NCBI GenBank assembly: GCA_017505165.1
Contig: JAFVPU010000150.1
Span: 1 to 34,882 of the forward strand
Source: Clostridia bacterium
GTDB lineage: Bacteria; Bacillota; Clostridia; Christensenellales; UBA1242
DNA: 34,882 nucleotides
Direction: 5' to 3'
Shown: in pieces, positions 7,394-16,248 of the stretch
How positions within the stretch are numbered: the stretch's first letter is position 1
How the letters are laid out: each line of letters opens with the position of its first letter
The notes under the pieces: generated by a model
Databases searched by the model: none
What the model was told of the DNA's origin: nothing
The model's input: the letters and a program-made list of their open reading frames with translations, nothing else
Made by a program: the position numbers and the translations under genes

Positions 7394-8914
7394 ATGGCAA
7401 ACGATGTTTTAGACGTAGTCAGAGAATACCTACCTGAACAATATAAAAATTCTTCTCTCCCGAACATACCACCTGGGTATGTCCGAGATGCGTGGGAAGA
7501 TATGATGCATGATTTACATACAAGACGAGATATGGATCAAAACACGAGAGATCGTATCGTTAATCTTGCGTATGCGTCATCGGGCGCTGGTGGGTATTTT
7601 AACACTGTACAAACATTTATGACTTGTCTCGACCAATTCGATATGCATGCGGTTCAGCCCAATACAGAGACAAGTGGTTTAACATTTATAACAAGACCCA
7701 GATTGTGTCTTCAATCTTCCAACCTGCGTAACAGCAGAATAATGACAGCATTGGATACCCTCAATCAGACATCTATGGCTTTTGCAATCCGATGTTTGTT
7801 GGATACAAATTTCCACCTTGCTAATGGTGAACGTTATTTGAATTATGTAGCAACATCTCCAATTGTTGATATGCAAAATCCATTTCTTGTACCATGCTGC
7901 AATGCATTAGTTGGATTTAGCGGAGGACAAGATATTGTTATCCAAACTCAGACAACTGAAGGAGGATATCAATGCGAGGCACAAACATTTGCAATTGGAT
8001 CTGATAATCTTCAACGTGGAAATTATCAATTACAACTGACATTCCGTGATGCACAGCATGGACCTATTACAGCATTATTCTTCTACTGGTTGGAATACAT
8101 CAGATGTGTTACAAGAGGTATAATGCTAGCATATGCTGACGATATCGATGAACAGAGACTTAACTACACTGTATCGATTTATCGATTCTTGCTTGATCCA
8201 TCTCGGAGATACATAACAAAGTATGCTAAATTCACTGGATGTTTTCCGACAGCATTATCAATTGGTTCAATGTTTAACAAAAATGCTGGTGAATATTTTG
8301 TTCAATCGGCATCCCAAGTAACAGTTCCATTTATGTGTAACAAAATTGAATATATGGATTATGCAATTCTTATGGATTTCAATACTCTCATGAGAAGGTA
8401 TTGCAAACATATAAACAGTCTTAAGAGCAATCCTCTAGAAGAACATGAACCAAATCTTAGAGGATATCAAACCGGTGATTTGTTATATCCAAATCTTCCA
8501 AGAGAACCTCTTAGTAACTGGAGAGGTTTGCCATATATCACAAGTGATATGCATGGAATGCGATTGGAATACAGAAGAGTACCAAATCCGGTATTCAATA
8601 CCTCAGACGATCTTGTAGATCAACTAATGTATATTGATTTACAAAGCAAACTTATTCACGATGGAGAATCAAGATTTGTAACCAGTTCTGCTTATACACC
8701 AGAAATGCTAAAAGAATCTGAACGATACAAAGGTATTTCAATGGATACTTTCTTCAATCGTGTCATGAAAGATGTTGGAACTGATCCAAAAGGATTCGAT
8801 CCGATACCACTCGGATTACAACCAAAACAAAATGAAAAAGAAATAGCTAATCAGCAAAAGAAATCGTTATCAACTTACGATTTGATTGTTGATGGTACTG
8901 GTCTTAATTATTAA
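7394..8914 (+). CDS. Probable tail/baseplate structural protein, 506 aa
   Basis: ATG at 7394 with AGGAG 8 nt upstream. A soluble, mixed alpha/beta protein with no signal peptide or membrane span. The middle region has long beta-rich segments followed by a helix and a DPSRRYITKYAKF stretch, then a Gly/Pro turn (GCFPTAL). That pattern is reminiscent of tail-tube or tube-initiator folds, but I cannot prove it. It is 12 nt upstream of the 1,539-aa gene, so the two form one unit ended by the terminator at 13555-13590. Size and pairing with a giant baseplate-like gene support a tail or baseplate role. Specific function unknown. Confidence 0.6.
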   Translation: MANDVLDVVREYLPEQYKNSSLPNIPPGYVRDAWEDMMHDLHTRRDMDQNTRDRIVNLAYASSGAGGYFNTVQTFMTCLDQFDMHAVQPNTETSGLTFITRPRLCLQSSNLRNSRIMTALDTLNQTSMAFAIRCLLDTNFHLANGERYLNYVATSPIVDMQNPFLVPCCNALVGFSGGQDIVIQTQTTEGGYQCEAQTFAIGSDNLQRGNYQLQLTFRDAQHGPITALFFYWLEYIRCVTRGIMLAYADDIDEQRLNYTVSIYRFLLDPSRRYITKYAKFTGCFPTALSIGSMFNKNAGEYFVQSASQVTVPFMCNKIEYMDYAILMDFNTLMRRYCKHINSLKSNPLEEHEPNLRGYQTGDLLYPNLPREPLSNWRGLPYITSDMHGMRLEYRRVPNPVFNTSDDLVDQLMYIDLQSKLIHDGESRFVTSSAYTPEMLKESERYKGISMDTFFNRVMKDVGTDPKGFDPIPLGLQPKQNEKEIANQQKKSLSTYDLIVDGTGLNY

Positions 8915-8926
8915 TAAGGAGTAAAT

Positions 8927-11900
8927 ATGGCATCTGTATCAGAAACAAATACAGAGACCACTCTTCAGCTATATGCAAATCCATTGCTCATTCAAGATAA
9001 ACAACTCGCTTTATTTGAAGAACATGTATTTGACGGAAAACGTGTCCTTGATGGTAATAACGTTTTCACATTTGGTCTGGAGATGGGAGCAACTCTCGCT
9101 GCTGGTATTGTGAATGAAATGGCCAACAATTTCCAAACACTTTACCCGTCGCGTGCACAGACTATGTCTGATCTCTACCGACATCTGTCGGATTATGATT
9201 ATGTTGATATGTTTTCAACACCCGCTACAACAACGATCGAGTTAATGTTCGAACGTAACTTTCTCATTGACAACGCTCCTATTGATGGAAACGAAGATGG
9301 GGCACTGAAAGTTATCATACCTGAGTTTAGTACATTTACAATCGGAAATCATATTTTCGGAATCCACTATCCAATTGAGATTAAAATCAGAAAGGCTTAT
9401 AAATCCGATGGCGTGACCGTTGATTACGATAAATGTATGTTTCATTGTATCTGGAATACAGAAACAGTCAATCCGTTATACCGATTGACAACAAACATTC
9501 TCGAGCACAGGATGTTCACAAAGAGTGGTTTGAATTTCCTCTGTATATCTATTCCTATTCAACAGTTCAAGATTGACATCAAAAAAGAAGATAGCGTCTC
9601 GAGTACTGGTTTCATAAGACGATATACGTACAGTGATCGATTCTATGCGATTCGAGTTTTTCACTACTGGAATAATCAGTGGGTTGAAATGGCTGAAACC
9701 TTGTCGGATGTGATTTACAACCCGCAGGTATTAACTGCAAAAGTTAAAGTGTTATCTGATATTCATACGGTTGAGGTTTCTATACCACAATCTTACTTCA
9801 CAGAAGGTATTGTTGGTAATAGAATCATGTGCATGCTTTACACAACAGAAGGTGCACTCGATGTTGATATCAGGAATTATAACACAAATCAATTCAGTGC
9901 ATCGTTTCTTATTGATGATACTGTCATCGACGACACATACAGTGCGTTTTTGAAACGAATTCCTATGCTTCAGGTTATTCCACTTGCGTCTAGAATCGCA
10001 AATGGTTCTAATGGAAAAACATTTGAAGATATGAAAAATCGTGTTATGAACTCTGTTGGTGGTGATGATCTTATCGTTACTCCTAAACAACTTGAAGCTC
10101 ATCTTGTTGATACAGGGTTCAAAGTATCAAGATATATCGACAACATCACAGATCGTATCTACATTGCATCAAAAGAGATAACAGATTCGAACAAAGATGT
10201 GGTTGGATCTGGTGAATTCATGACGACAATATCAGCAGAAATCATGAATGGAGCAGATGGAGAATACGAAACTGTAAAGAAAATCAGTGATACGGCATAT
10301 TTGATAATGCCTACATCTATTTTCAAATATGATGTCACCTCAGATTCAATGCTGTTGCTGTCCAGATATGATAAGAAAAAGATGTTTGAAGAACTCTCAA
10401 CGGAATCTCTTATCAATGAACTAAACACTGGAACATACACATTCACACCGTTCCATGTTAAATTGGAAACAAGTAACGATAAACCAACTGCTGGTACATT
10501 CGATTTGCTCAATCCAACGGTTACTGGTGTTTCATTCGTGGATGAAAACAAATACACCAGCACACAGGTATCGATGTATGGTAGTGTTCTTCTACACGAT
10601 CAAAAAGGAACAAATGGTTACAAATTGACCATTGCCTTATACAAAACAGATGATCTGAAAAGTGTTCAAGTCCAAAAAGGACTCACCAACCAACTTGCTG
10701 TTATTCTAAGAACAAACAGCATCGATGGTACACCGATCTACATGCGTGGAAAATATATTGGTGTTAATTCAGATGGACGAGATCTTGTTGAATTTCATAT
10801 AACAACTAACTACAAGATCACAAGCAAAGATGATATCGATACAACATCATTTACTTTGTTAAATGATCTCGCTATCGAACCAAATACAAATTACGTAAAT
10901 CTTACTCAAGATTATGAATTGTTGTTCTTCGCTAGTTCATCTCTTGATTCATTCAAAGGTAATACCGATGCAGTGACCGAAAGCAATGCTCAGTCAGACA
11001 TTCCTCGAGAAATTCGAGCAGAAAACATGGTCTGGCTTGCAACACAGAAGATGACAGTAAAACTTGGTGAAGCTATTTCTAGTGTTCGTAATAACGTGTT
11101 TATGACACTCACAGGTAAGACTTATAAGACATACAACACGACTGAATTTGCAACATATGCTGCTGATGTCTACATGCGTTATGAGAATGATATCACAAAT
11201 GAGGATGGAGTAATCATACATAATGCAGGAGAACTCATTGTTGATGAAACAACTAACAAATTGATTATCAGAAAACACGCAGGCGATCTGATCATTACTT
11301 CATCGGATTCAAATATTCTTGGTGCTAGAAATCCTTCGTGTAAGATATCATCTGTAAGAACAGACACAAGCGGCAACAACATCAGTTCAACCGAAATGTT
11401 GTTTCTTGATTCAGATCACTTATCCAAAATAGCAGAACCATCAAACAATTGGTATCCTGCTAGAACATTCAAAGATACGGATGAAAAATGGAAAGTTATC
11501 TATACAGGTGCAACCGATAGAGCATGTGTTATCGAATCAAAAGATCTCCTTAAATACATGATCGATACTGTAAGAGAAAACAATGTCGATCTAATTGTCG
11601 GTTTTCCTAATGATAAGAAGAGAACTACTCGTTTAAACACCATGACAAACAAGTATGAGCTCGGAAATCCAATTCCTGGAAGTTTCATATACGTTAATAA
11701 TGTGATGTCTGATACGAGTATTCCCAGATACTGGGTGTACAAAAACACAGATGGTGTGTATGTTCTAGATAAAGTCAACAAACGAGATATCTGTATCCAA
11801 CTAGCAAATGCTTCAGCTGAATCAGATGATGACAAAACGGCCACATGCGGTGCGTTATATTGGAGAGATCCTGAATACTCAGAATTCGACTACACTCCGT

Positions 11901-13546
11901 ATATAACAGAAGCAGATCTGTGCGATATGTTCAATCGTATAACCGCACTTGAAGAATCTGGTGAAACCTCGTTTGATTACTTGATGACAGAATATAATCT
12001 GGACAGGGTTGTATTCAACAATATCTTACGTTTCAGGGATCCTTGGATAAAGATCATTGAAGCTAAAGGTGATACCAAAAACAATACGTGGGATAAAGAA
12101 AACCCAGCTATTCTACCGAATGGATTAGTTGATATAATCGACTACTGGGATTCTAGATCCTATATGAACTTCGACAGCACTCTCAGTATCAAAACTCAAG
12201 GAGTTGGTATTGCAACTTCTGTTACTGGTCTGGAAGCATTAGCTTACCTTCAAGAACGTTCTACGAACAAGAATACCATAAAAGAATTTGCAACAATCGC
12301 AGATGCTACAGAATATCTTAAGACTGAATCTGAATACAGAATGGTTTGGATCGACAATTATGTAGCAACCGATGATTCTAATGCTGTTTCAACTGTTCCA
12401 TTGGTTAATGATCTTGATATCAACGAAGCAGAAGGAGAGCATACTGGTGCATTATTGTGGTGTACACACCTTGGTGATGAAAAACACCACATCGTCGTCA
12501 AAGGACCATCACTGATCAAATGCTACAATTCCATTATGAATTGTAAGACATCGTCCGGTTATATATACGAATTGAAAGTTTACGATGCATCAAATATTCG
12601 TACGTATAATTACGAAGACACAACTTTCAAACTTGTAAACAATATATCAGAAACAACGGAACTGGAAGCATATCAAAAATTCAATGCTATACTAGATGAA
12701 CTTCCTGTAAGGGAAACGTATGTTTCTATTGTTTCAGAAGAGTTAGCTTTCTTGGATGTGATTTGGACAAATAACTGGCCATGGGAGATGGATAATTGGT
12801 TTGTTAACGAACATACCACAACATCTTACATTGGTAAATCTATCGAAGCTATCGGAATGTCAATATCTCTTGATAAAGACAACAAGGATGCGAAGATTCT
12901 TCATTACAACGGAGATATCATACTTGATGAATATGGTTCACCTGCTCCAGAACAAGATGATGTGAGAAACGCTATCTACCACGTATCAATGACTCATTGT
13001 GATTACAAACTCACACAGAGTAATGATGTTGAATACAAAATGTTCCGAGAAGACATTGAACAACTTCTTAGAGGGTATTTTGATCTTCTTGAGTCAACTC
13101 GTCCTTTATTGCTCGAACGAACAAACCTGTATTATACCCCTATCAAATCAATGGGGTATGGTCAGTTTAAAGGAGCAAATGGAGAGATCATGACACTTCC
13201 TCTTGAAGTTACAATTAATCTCCGTATTCACATTGCACCATCAACAGCAGGATCGACTGATTCAAAAGATCTTATTAAATCAAATATCATTCAACTCATT
13301 GAAAAACACATGTCGTCTGGTAATATCAGTTGCACTATCCTTGCAGAACAGATTCGTCAAGCAATGAGCGATAGTGTTCTGTATGTGGACGTACTTGGTA
13401 TCAATGGAGATCACAATATCCAAACATTGGTAAGTGCAGATCCGAGTCAGTCATCTGTTAGACTTAGATCTATACTTGTTGTACGAGAAGATAATACAAT
13501 TGGTGTTGAAAAAGACGTCAACATTGAGTGGTCGATCATGCAATAA
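8927..13546 (+). CDS. Giant structural protein, baseplate-wedge-like, 1,539 aa
   Basis: ATG at 8927 with AAGGAG overlapping the end of the upstream gene (stop TAA at 8912-8914). The sequence is largely beta-rich with repeated extended segments and no enzyme motif. The last 150 residues have a short beta-strand, an HIAPST turn, a helix (KDLIKSNIIQLIEKHM), a second helix (ILAEQIRQAM) and a beta-hairpin ending in WSIMQ. This layout recalls the C-terminal domain of baseplate-J-like proteins, where a small alpha/beta domain contacts neighbouring wedges. The length is far above ordinary J proteins and fits jumbo-phage baseplates. The J-like call is tentative; the structural role is well supported by size and context. 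Confidence 0.65.
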   Translation: MASVSETNTETTLQLYANPLLIQDKQLALFEEHVFDGKRVLDGNNVFTFGLEMGATLAAGIVNEMANNFQTLYPSRAQTMSDLYRHLSDYDYVDMFSTPATTTIELMFERNFLIDNAPIDGNEDGALKVIIPEFSTFTIGNHIFGIHYPIEIKIRKAYKSDGVTVDYDKCMFHCIWNTETVNPLYRLTTNILEHRMFTKSGLNFLCISIPIQQFKIDIKKEDSVSSTGFIRRYTYSDRFYAIRVFHYWNNQWVEMAETLSDVIYNPQVLTAKVKVLSDIHTVEVSIPQSYFTEGIVGNRIMCMLYTTEGALDVDIRNYNTNQFSASFLIDDTVIDDTYSAFLKRIPMLQVIPLASRIANGSNGKTFEDMKNRVMNSVGGDDLIVTPKQLEAHLVDTGFKVSRYIDNITDRIYIASKEITDSNKDVVGSGEFMTTISAEIMNGADGEYETVKKISDTAYLIMPTSIFKYDVTSDSMLLLSRYDKKKMFEELSTESLINELNTGTYTFTPFHVKLETSNDKPTAGTFDLLNPTVTGVSFVDENKYTSTQVSMYGSVLLHDQKGTNGYKLTIALYKTDDLKSVQVQKGLTNQLAVILRTNSIDGTPIYMRGKYIGVNSDGRDLVEFHITTNYKITSKDDIDTTSFTLLNDLAIEPNTNYVNLTQDYELLFFASSSLDSFKGNTDAVTESNAQSDIPREIRAENMVWLATQKMTVKLGEAISSVRNNVFMTLTGKTYKTYNTTEFATYAADVYMRYENDITNEDGVIIHNAGELIVDETTNKLIIRKHAGDLIITSSDSNILGARNPSCKISSVRTDTSGNNISSTEMLFLDSDHLSKIAEPSNNWYPARTFKDTDEKWKVIYTGATDRACVIESKDLLKYMIDTVRENNVDLIVGFPNDKKRTTRLNTMTNKYELGNPIPGSFIYVNNVMSDTSIPRYWVYKNTDGVYVLDKVNKRDICIQLANASAESDDDKTATCGALYWRDPEYSEFDYTPYITEADLCDMFNRITALEESGETSFDYLMTEYNLDRVVFNNILRFRDPWIKIIEAKGDTKNNTWDKENPAILPNGLVDIIDYWDSRSYMNFDSTLSIKTQGVGIATSVTGLEALAYLQERSTNKNTIKEFATIADATEYLKTESEYRMVWIDNYVATDDSNAVSTVPLVNDLDINEAEGEHTGALLWCTHLGDEKHHIVVKGPSLIKCYNSIMNCKTSSGYIYELKVYDASNIRTYNYEDTTFKLVNNISETTELEAYQKFNAILDELPVRETYVSIVSEELAFLDVIWTNNWPWEMDNWFVNEHTTTSYIGKSIEAIGMSISLDKDNKDAKILHYNGDIILDEYGSPAPEQDDVRNAIYHVSMTHCDYKLTQSNDVEYKMFREDIEQLLRGYFDLLESTRPLLLERTNLYYTPIKSMGYGQFKGANGEIMTLPLEVTINLRIHIAPSTAGSTDSKDLIKSNIIQLIEKHMSSGNISCTILAEQIRQAMSDSVLYVDVLGINGDHNIQTLVSADPSQSSVRLRSILVVREDNTIGVEKDVNIEWSIMQ

Positions 13547-13554
13547 TTGTTAAT

Positions 13555-13590
13555 AGTAGAGTAGTGCACATAAACGTGCACTACTCTACT
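13555..13590. terminator. Bidirectional terminator between convergent genes
   Basis: A 15-bp perfect stem (AGTAGAGTAGTGCAC and complement) with loop ATAAAC. It sits 8 nt after the stop of the 1,539-aa gene and 8 nt before the stop of the leftward 130-aa gene, so one hairpin can serve both strands. Confidence 0.85.
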
Positions 13591-13598
13591 CGATTGTC

Positions 13599-13991
13599 TT
13601 ATTCTTCTTTTTTAATCTCTTCTGATTCACTTTGTTGTGTACAAGGAAGAGGAACTGCCATCATGAAAATTGATGGGGCAAGATGGATTTTCTTATTAGA
13701 TGGAATTGATTCAATTTCAGACCCAACATGTTCAGAAATACGATTACCAAGATCTTCTGCTTCTTGATATTTTCCATCAACAAGTTTTAACCCATCATCA
13801 ACTCGCTGAACGAGTCCTTTATCTGTTAAATAAGCTTCAACGTTTTCATCTTTACAAGAAGTTGTATGATCTTCTTTAATTGTCAACTCAGTTAGAGCAT
13901 ATAGAAGCTGACCAGCCTCACACTTATGTTTGTCATCTTTCCACACAAAACGTTGTAGAACGATGTTTTCTTTTTCGATATCTCCACTCAT
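13599..13991 (-). CDS. Unknown acidic protein, 130 aa
   Basis: ATG at 13991 with a TGGAG site in the 17-nt gap after the dUTPase-like gene. The protein is strongly acidic, with a Glu-rich C-terminus (SESEEIKKEE). It has several short charged helices and no recognisable domain. It is the last gene of a leftward pair and stops just before a shared terminator. Nothing identifies its function. Its partner is a dUTPase-fold protein, so the pair may act together, but that is only an inference from co-transcription. Confidence 0.6.
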   Translation of the reverse strand: MSGDIEKENIVLQRFVWKDDKHKCEAGQLLYALTELTIKEDHTTSCKDENVEAYLTDKGLVQRVDDGLKLVDGKYQEAEDLGNRISEHVGSEIESIPSNKKIHLAPSIFMMAVPLPCTQQSESEEIKKEE

Positions 13992-14008
13992 TTTAATATT
14001 TCTCCAAG

Positions 14009-14542
14009 TTAAAGATCCTCTTCTATCACTAGTTTAAGTGTAGAAATAGGAGTTGTGGTGAAGTACAATTCTGCTATTTCATCACCAGGTTGTGCTGTAA
14101 ACATTTTCTTTCCAATATTTTGGATGAACACATCCAGTTCTCTGCCATTTACCATATCAGCAGATATTACTCTCGGTCCGAGAACTACAAGACCATCATT
14201 AACTACACGTTCAAAGATAGAATCAATGTGCCCGTGTAAAATAGTTCGTGGGAACACCGATGCTGTCATTCCTTGTGGTATTCCTTTACAAGGTGATACA
14301 TCAATGTATTTAGGGAATGTAAATTTAATTCCCATCTTCAACAATATCGTTTTTCCAATATCCAATGAGAATCCAATAGGAGTTCTCAATCTGAACATAC
14401 CATCATCAACTTGACGAGGAACCAGGATAGGACCTCCATGGTTGATAATTTCATATGGAATAGATAACTGTGGAATATATAACAGTTCTTGTGACGGCAT
14501 TGCTGAAGGTGTAATCATTGTGTCAGATTTTCGTTTTACCAT
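14009..14542 (-). CDS. dUTPase-superfamily fold protein, probably catalytically inactive, 177 aa
   Basis: The trimeric dUTPase/dCTP-deaminase motif series can be followed. GFSLDI at 57-62 stands for AGYDL (motif I). PRTILH at 98-103 stands for PRSxLA (motif II). RVISADMVNGRELDVFIQN at about 124-142 stands for the IDxxYRGE segment (motif III). PGDEIAELYF at 152-161 stands for GDRIAQL (motif IV). In motif III the catalytic Asp of GxID is replaced by Ser (ISAD) and the conserved Tyr by Met. The fold therefore looks kept while dUTP hydrolysis is probably lost. Residues 1-50 are an extra N-terminal part. ATG at 14542 has AAGGAGGT 6 nt upstream. Non-catalytic dUTPase-fold proteins can act in regulation or as virion parts; which applies here is unknown. 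Confidence 0.65.
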   Translation of the reverse strand: MVKRKSDTMITPSAMPSQELLYIPQLSIPYEIINHGGPILVPRQVDDGMFRLRTPIGFSLDIGKTILLKMGIKFTFPKYIDVSPCKGIPQGMTASVFPRTILHGHIDSIFERVVNDGLVVLGPRVISADMVNGRELDVFIQNIGKKMFTAQPGDEIAELYFTTTPISTLKLVIEEDL

Positions 14543-14587
14543 ATATGGTTACCTCCTTCTCATAAAGTGCTTATATAGCGCAAAGAA

Positions 14588-14621
14588 AAAAAGAAACACA
14601 CTGTTACATGTGTTTCTTTTT
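14588..14621 (-). terminator. Rho-independent terminator
   Basis: Stem AAGAAACACA (14591-14600) / TGTGTTTCTT (14609-14618), extended by A/T pairs, with an 8-nt loop. On the minus strand it runs into TTTTTTTCTTTG. It lies 10 nt after the stop of the GC-rich 133-aa gene. Confidence 0.8.
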
Positions 14622-14630
14622 GACGCTCCA

Positions 14631-15032
14631 TTAGAGCTGGGCGTCTTCGGCTCCGGCTTTGCAGTTGCACTTGTGTTCGGCAGCTTTTGCTTCAGCCTCG
14701 TACTTTTTGGTACGCGCTTCGCATTCTTGGGTCTGTGCTTCATACAGACCTTTGCGAGCGTCGGAAACCTCAGACTCCTTCTCGATCAGTTTCACACCAC
14801 TCGGTGCGAATTCGTCGAGAATGCGCAGGAACAGTTTCATGCAGGCATCCGTTTCAACCCGCACTTTCTCATCGGTGAACTCGGCGTGGGCATGCGCCCG
14901 GAATCCCTTGAAGGTGATACCCTTGTAAGAGAACTCTTCAATGCAGATTTCAGCGCATCCGACATTTACCTCTTTCTTGGGCATGTTGATGTTGAGGTTG
15001 GCAGCATTGTGACGATCGTTCTTGTTGTTCAT
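14631..15032 (-). CDS. Unknown protein with C-terminal charged helix and Cys pair, 133 aa; high GC
   Basis: ATG at 15032 with AAGGAG 9 nt upstream. The N-terminal half (residues 1-75) looks beta/alpha with a His-rich spot (FRAHAHAEF). Residues about 75-120 form a Glu/Lys/Ala-rich helix, likely coiled coil. The tail holds CNC. Base use is unlike its neighbours. Hand counts of 60-nt blocks inside the gene give 31-35 G+C (52-58%), against about 35% in the next gene, and codons such as CTG, CGC, ACC and GAG dominate. This suggests recent transfer, or codon use tuned for strong expression. An E-type promoter lies upstream and a terminator directly downstream, so it is transcribed alone. Function unknown. 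Confidence 0.7.
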   Translation of the reverse strand: MNNKNDRHNAANLNINMPKKEVNVGCAEICIEEFSYKGITFKGFRAHAHAEFTDEKVRVETDACMKLFLRILDEFAPSGVKLIEKESEVSDARKGLYEAQTQECEARTKKYEAEAKAAEHKCNCKAGAEDAQL

Positions 15033-15085
15033 AATCCCATTCTCCTTATGTTTAGGGGTTAATATTGAACTAAGTTTATAATCCT

Positions 15086-15105
15086 AAGATCACAGTTGTA
15101 ATATA
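15086..15105 (-). promoter_or_regulatory. Candidate E-type promoter (E4)
   Basis: Minus strand TATATTAC (15105-15098), 4 nt, GTGATCTT (15093-15086). It lies 53 nt upstream of the ATG of the high-GC gene and matches the other three E sites. Confidence 0.6.
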
Positions 15106-15141
15106 TACGTATAAAAACTTGAACTGCACTTATAACAATAT

Positions 15142-15153
15142 GCCATGCTATAA
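15142..15153 (+). promoter_or_regulatory. Candidate late-type promoter (L3)
   Basis: GCCATGCTATAA, whose CTAT ends 35 nt before the ATG at 15186. That is nearly the same distance as L2 to its gene. It also reads as an extended -10 (TGCTATAAC). Confidence 0.5.
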
Positions 15154-15185
15154 CACTAATGGTCACATTATCTATAGGAGGTATT

Positions 15186-15620
15186 ATGTGGGCTAGATTT
15201 ATCAACATCATGAAGTATGTGTGGAAGAATCCGATTGTACAGTTTGCATGCTTCACAATTCTCGAGTGGGCGGTTGTTGTTTTCCATAAATCAACCAAAA
15301 ACAAATTCAAGAAAAAATCCATCGAAACTATAACTGATGCGTGTTCTCAAGATTACTCTGTTGGTACCAACGAAGATACTCCAGAAATTGAACCTGAAGA
15401 GAAATCAGAAACTATTACTGAAGTTGTAGTTGAAAAACCAAAACGCACACGCAAAGCTTCTAAGAAGAAAGTCGTTGAAAAGGTTGAAGAACCTAAACCT
15501 GCTAAACCAAAACGTGTGACAAGAAAAAAGAAAACAACTGAACCCACAGAAACTAAACCAGTGGTAAAGAAACCTCGTACTCGTAAAAAGAAGGTTGAAG
15601 CTACTGAAGAAAAAAAGTAA
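15186..15620 (+). CDS. Membrane-anchored Lys-rich (H1-like) basic protein, 144 aa
   Basis: I use ATG 15186 because AGGAGGT lies 4 nt upstream; an in-frame ATG 27 nt earlier has no such site and would overlap the promoter-like motif. Residues about 16-33 are hydrophobic (a single predicted membrane span). About 35-45 is basic and 52-80 acidic. From 84 on there are three Lys/Arg/Pro repeats of the type KPKRxxRKKK (about 84-95, 105-116, 124-136), like histone H1 or bacterial H1-like tails. This build could tether DNA to a membrane. No enzyme motif. A bidirectional terminator follows. Confidence 0.7.
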   Translation: MWARFINIMKYVWKNPIVQFACFTILEWAVVVFHKSTKNKFKKKSIETITDACSQDYSVGTNEDTPEIEPEEKSETITEVVVEKPKRTRKASKKKVVEKVEEPKPAKPKRVTRKKKTTEPTETKPVVKKPRTRKKKVEATEEKK

Positions 15621-15644
15621 TCAATTCGCGTTGCTGATTAAGAT

Positions 15645-15678
15645 AAGAGATATGGGAACCGAGGTTCCCATATCTCTT
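15645..15678. terminator. Bidirectional terminator between convergent genes
   Basis: A 16-bp perfect stem (AAGAGATATGGGAACC and complement) with a 2-nt centre, followed by TTCTATTCTTT on the plus strand. It lies between the stops of the Lys-rich protein gene and the lysozyme-like gene. Confidence 0.85.
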
Positions 15679-15686
15679 TCTATTCT

Positions 15687-16112
15687 TTACAGATATCTCT
15701 GGATTTCTTTCCAGTACTTATCTGTAGACGCTTTCTTGAATCCATTCGGTCCCCCATTATGGATCCGAGCAAGAACTTCATTTGTCACCTTCTTTCCGGT
15801 GAGCCGTTCGTATCTTTTACCATAGTAAGTCAGATACTTACGAACTATTTCTCTTGAAGTTTTTGCGTTCCATCTGTCGGATGATTTGTATGTTGTTTTT
15901 GCAAACCGATTTACATCCTCGATATAGACGTCCCATAACTGGTATGCACCAATTGCCATGTACTTACCTTTTCTTTTGTCTCCCTTGGCATTGGGATTGT
16001 TTTTCGATTCTTGCATGGCGATGGCGTCAAGCAATTTTTCTGAAACCATTTCATTGGCGAACCCACAAACAGTGATGAGTGCGACGACGAGAGTTAAAAT
16101 TGTTTTCTTCAT
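15687..16112 (-). CDS. Secreted lysozyme-like / lytic transglycosylase-like enzyme, 141 aa
   Basis: I start at ATG 16112, which has GAAAGGA upstream; a TTG 18 nt earlier would fall on that site. Residues 1-19 are a typical Sec signal peptide (KK, a hydrophobic core, then CGFA before N20). The mature part has MQES with the likely catalytic Glu35, GAYQL at 55-59 and HNGGPNG at 118-124. These match the ES, GxxQ and NGG landmarks of SLT-type transglycosylase/lysozyme domains, which cut the peptidoglycan glycan strand. The length is that of a minimal catalytic domain. A signal peptide suggests export by the host rather than a virion-borne hydrolase, so it could serve as an endolysin or for periplasmic wall remodelling. 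Confidence 0.8.
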   Translation of the reverse strand: MKKTILTLVVALITVCGFANEMVSEKLLDAIAMQESKNNPNAKGDKRKGKYMAIGAYQLWDVYIEDVNRFAKTTYKSSDRWNAKTSREIVRKYLTYYGKRYERLTGKKVTNEVLARIHNGGPNGFKKASTDKYWKEIQRYL

Positions 16113-16149
16113 TTTTCTTTTTCCTTTCAATTGTTAATTGTTTGTTATT

Positions 16150-16248
16150 GTGATCTCTGATTAATCTAAACAAAGTTGCTTCAGCCTACTCTGTGATGCG
16201 CGAACATCACAGAGTAGGCTTATTTTGTTACTTAGATTCAGAGATCAC
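16150..16248. repeat. 99-nt interrupted palindrome around a hairpin
   Basis: GTGATCTCTGA (16150-16160) is the exact inverse of TCAGAGATCAC (16238-16248). Pairing continues inward with ATCTAA (16164-16169) / TTAGAT (16232-16237). A 16-bp perfect hairpin (16183-16220) sits in the middle. The right end is the start of the E-type element at 16241-16260, so an RNA begun there would fold end to end. It contains no ORF. Confidence 0.75.
16183..16220. terminator. Hairpin between tandem leftward genes
   Basis: A 16-bp stem (AGCCTACTCTGTGATG and complement) with loop CGCGAA. It is followed by TTATTTTG on the plus strand but by GAAGCAACTTTG on the minus strand, so it is a weak terminator in the leftward direction, where the gene ending at 16279 would need one. 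Confidence 0.55.

Noticed and set aside
15159-15186. Nine-codon N-terminal extension of the Lys-rich protein
   Set aside because: The AGGAGGT site lies just before ATG 15186 and would fall inside the extended coding part.
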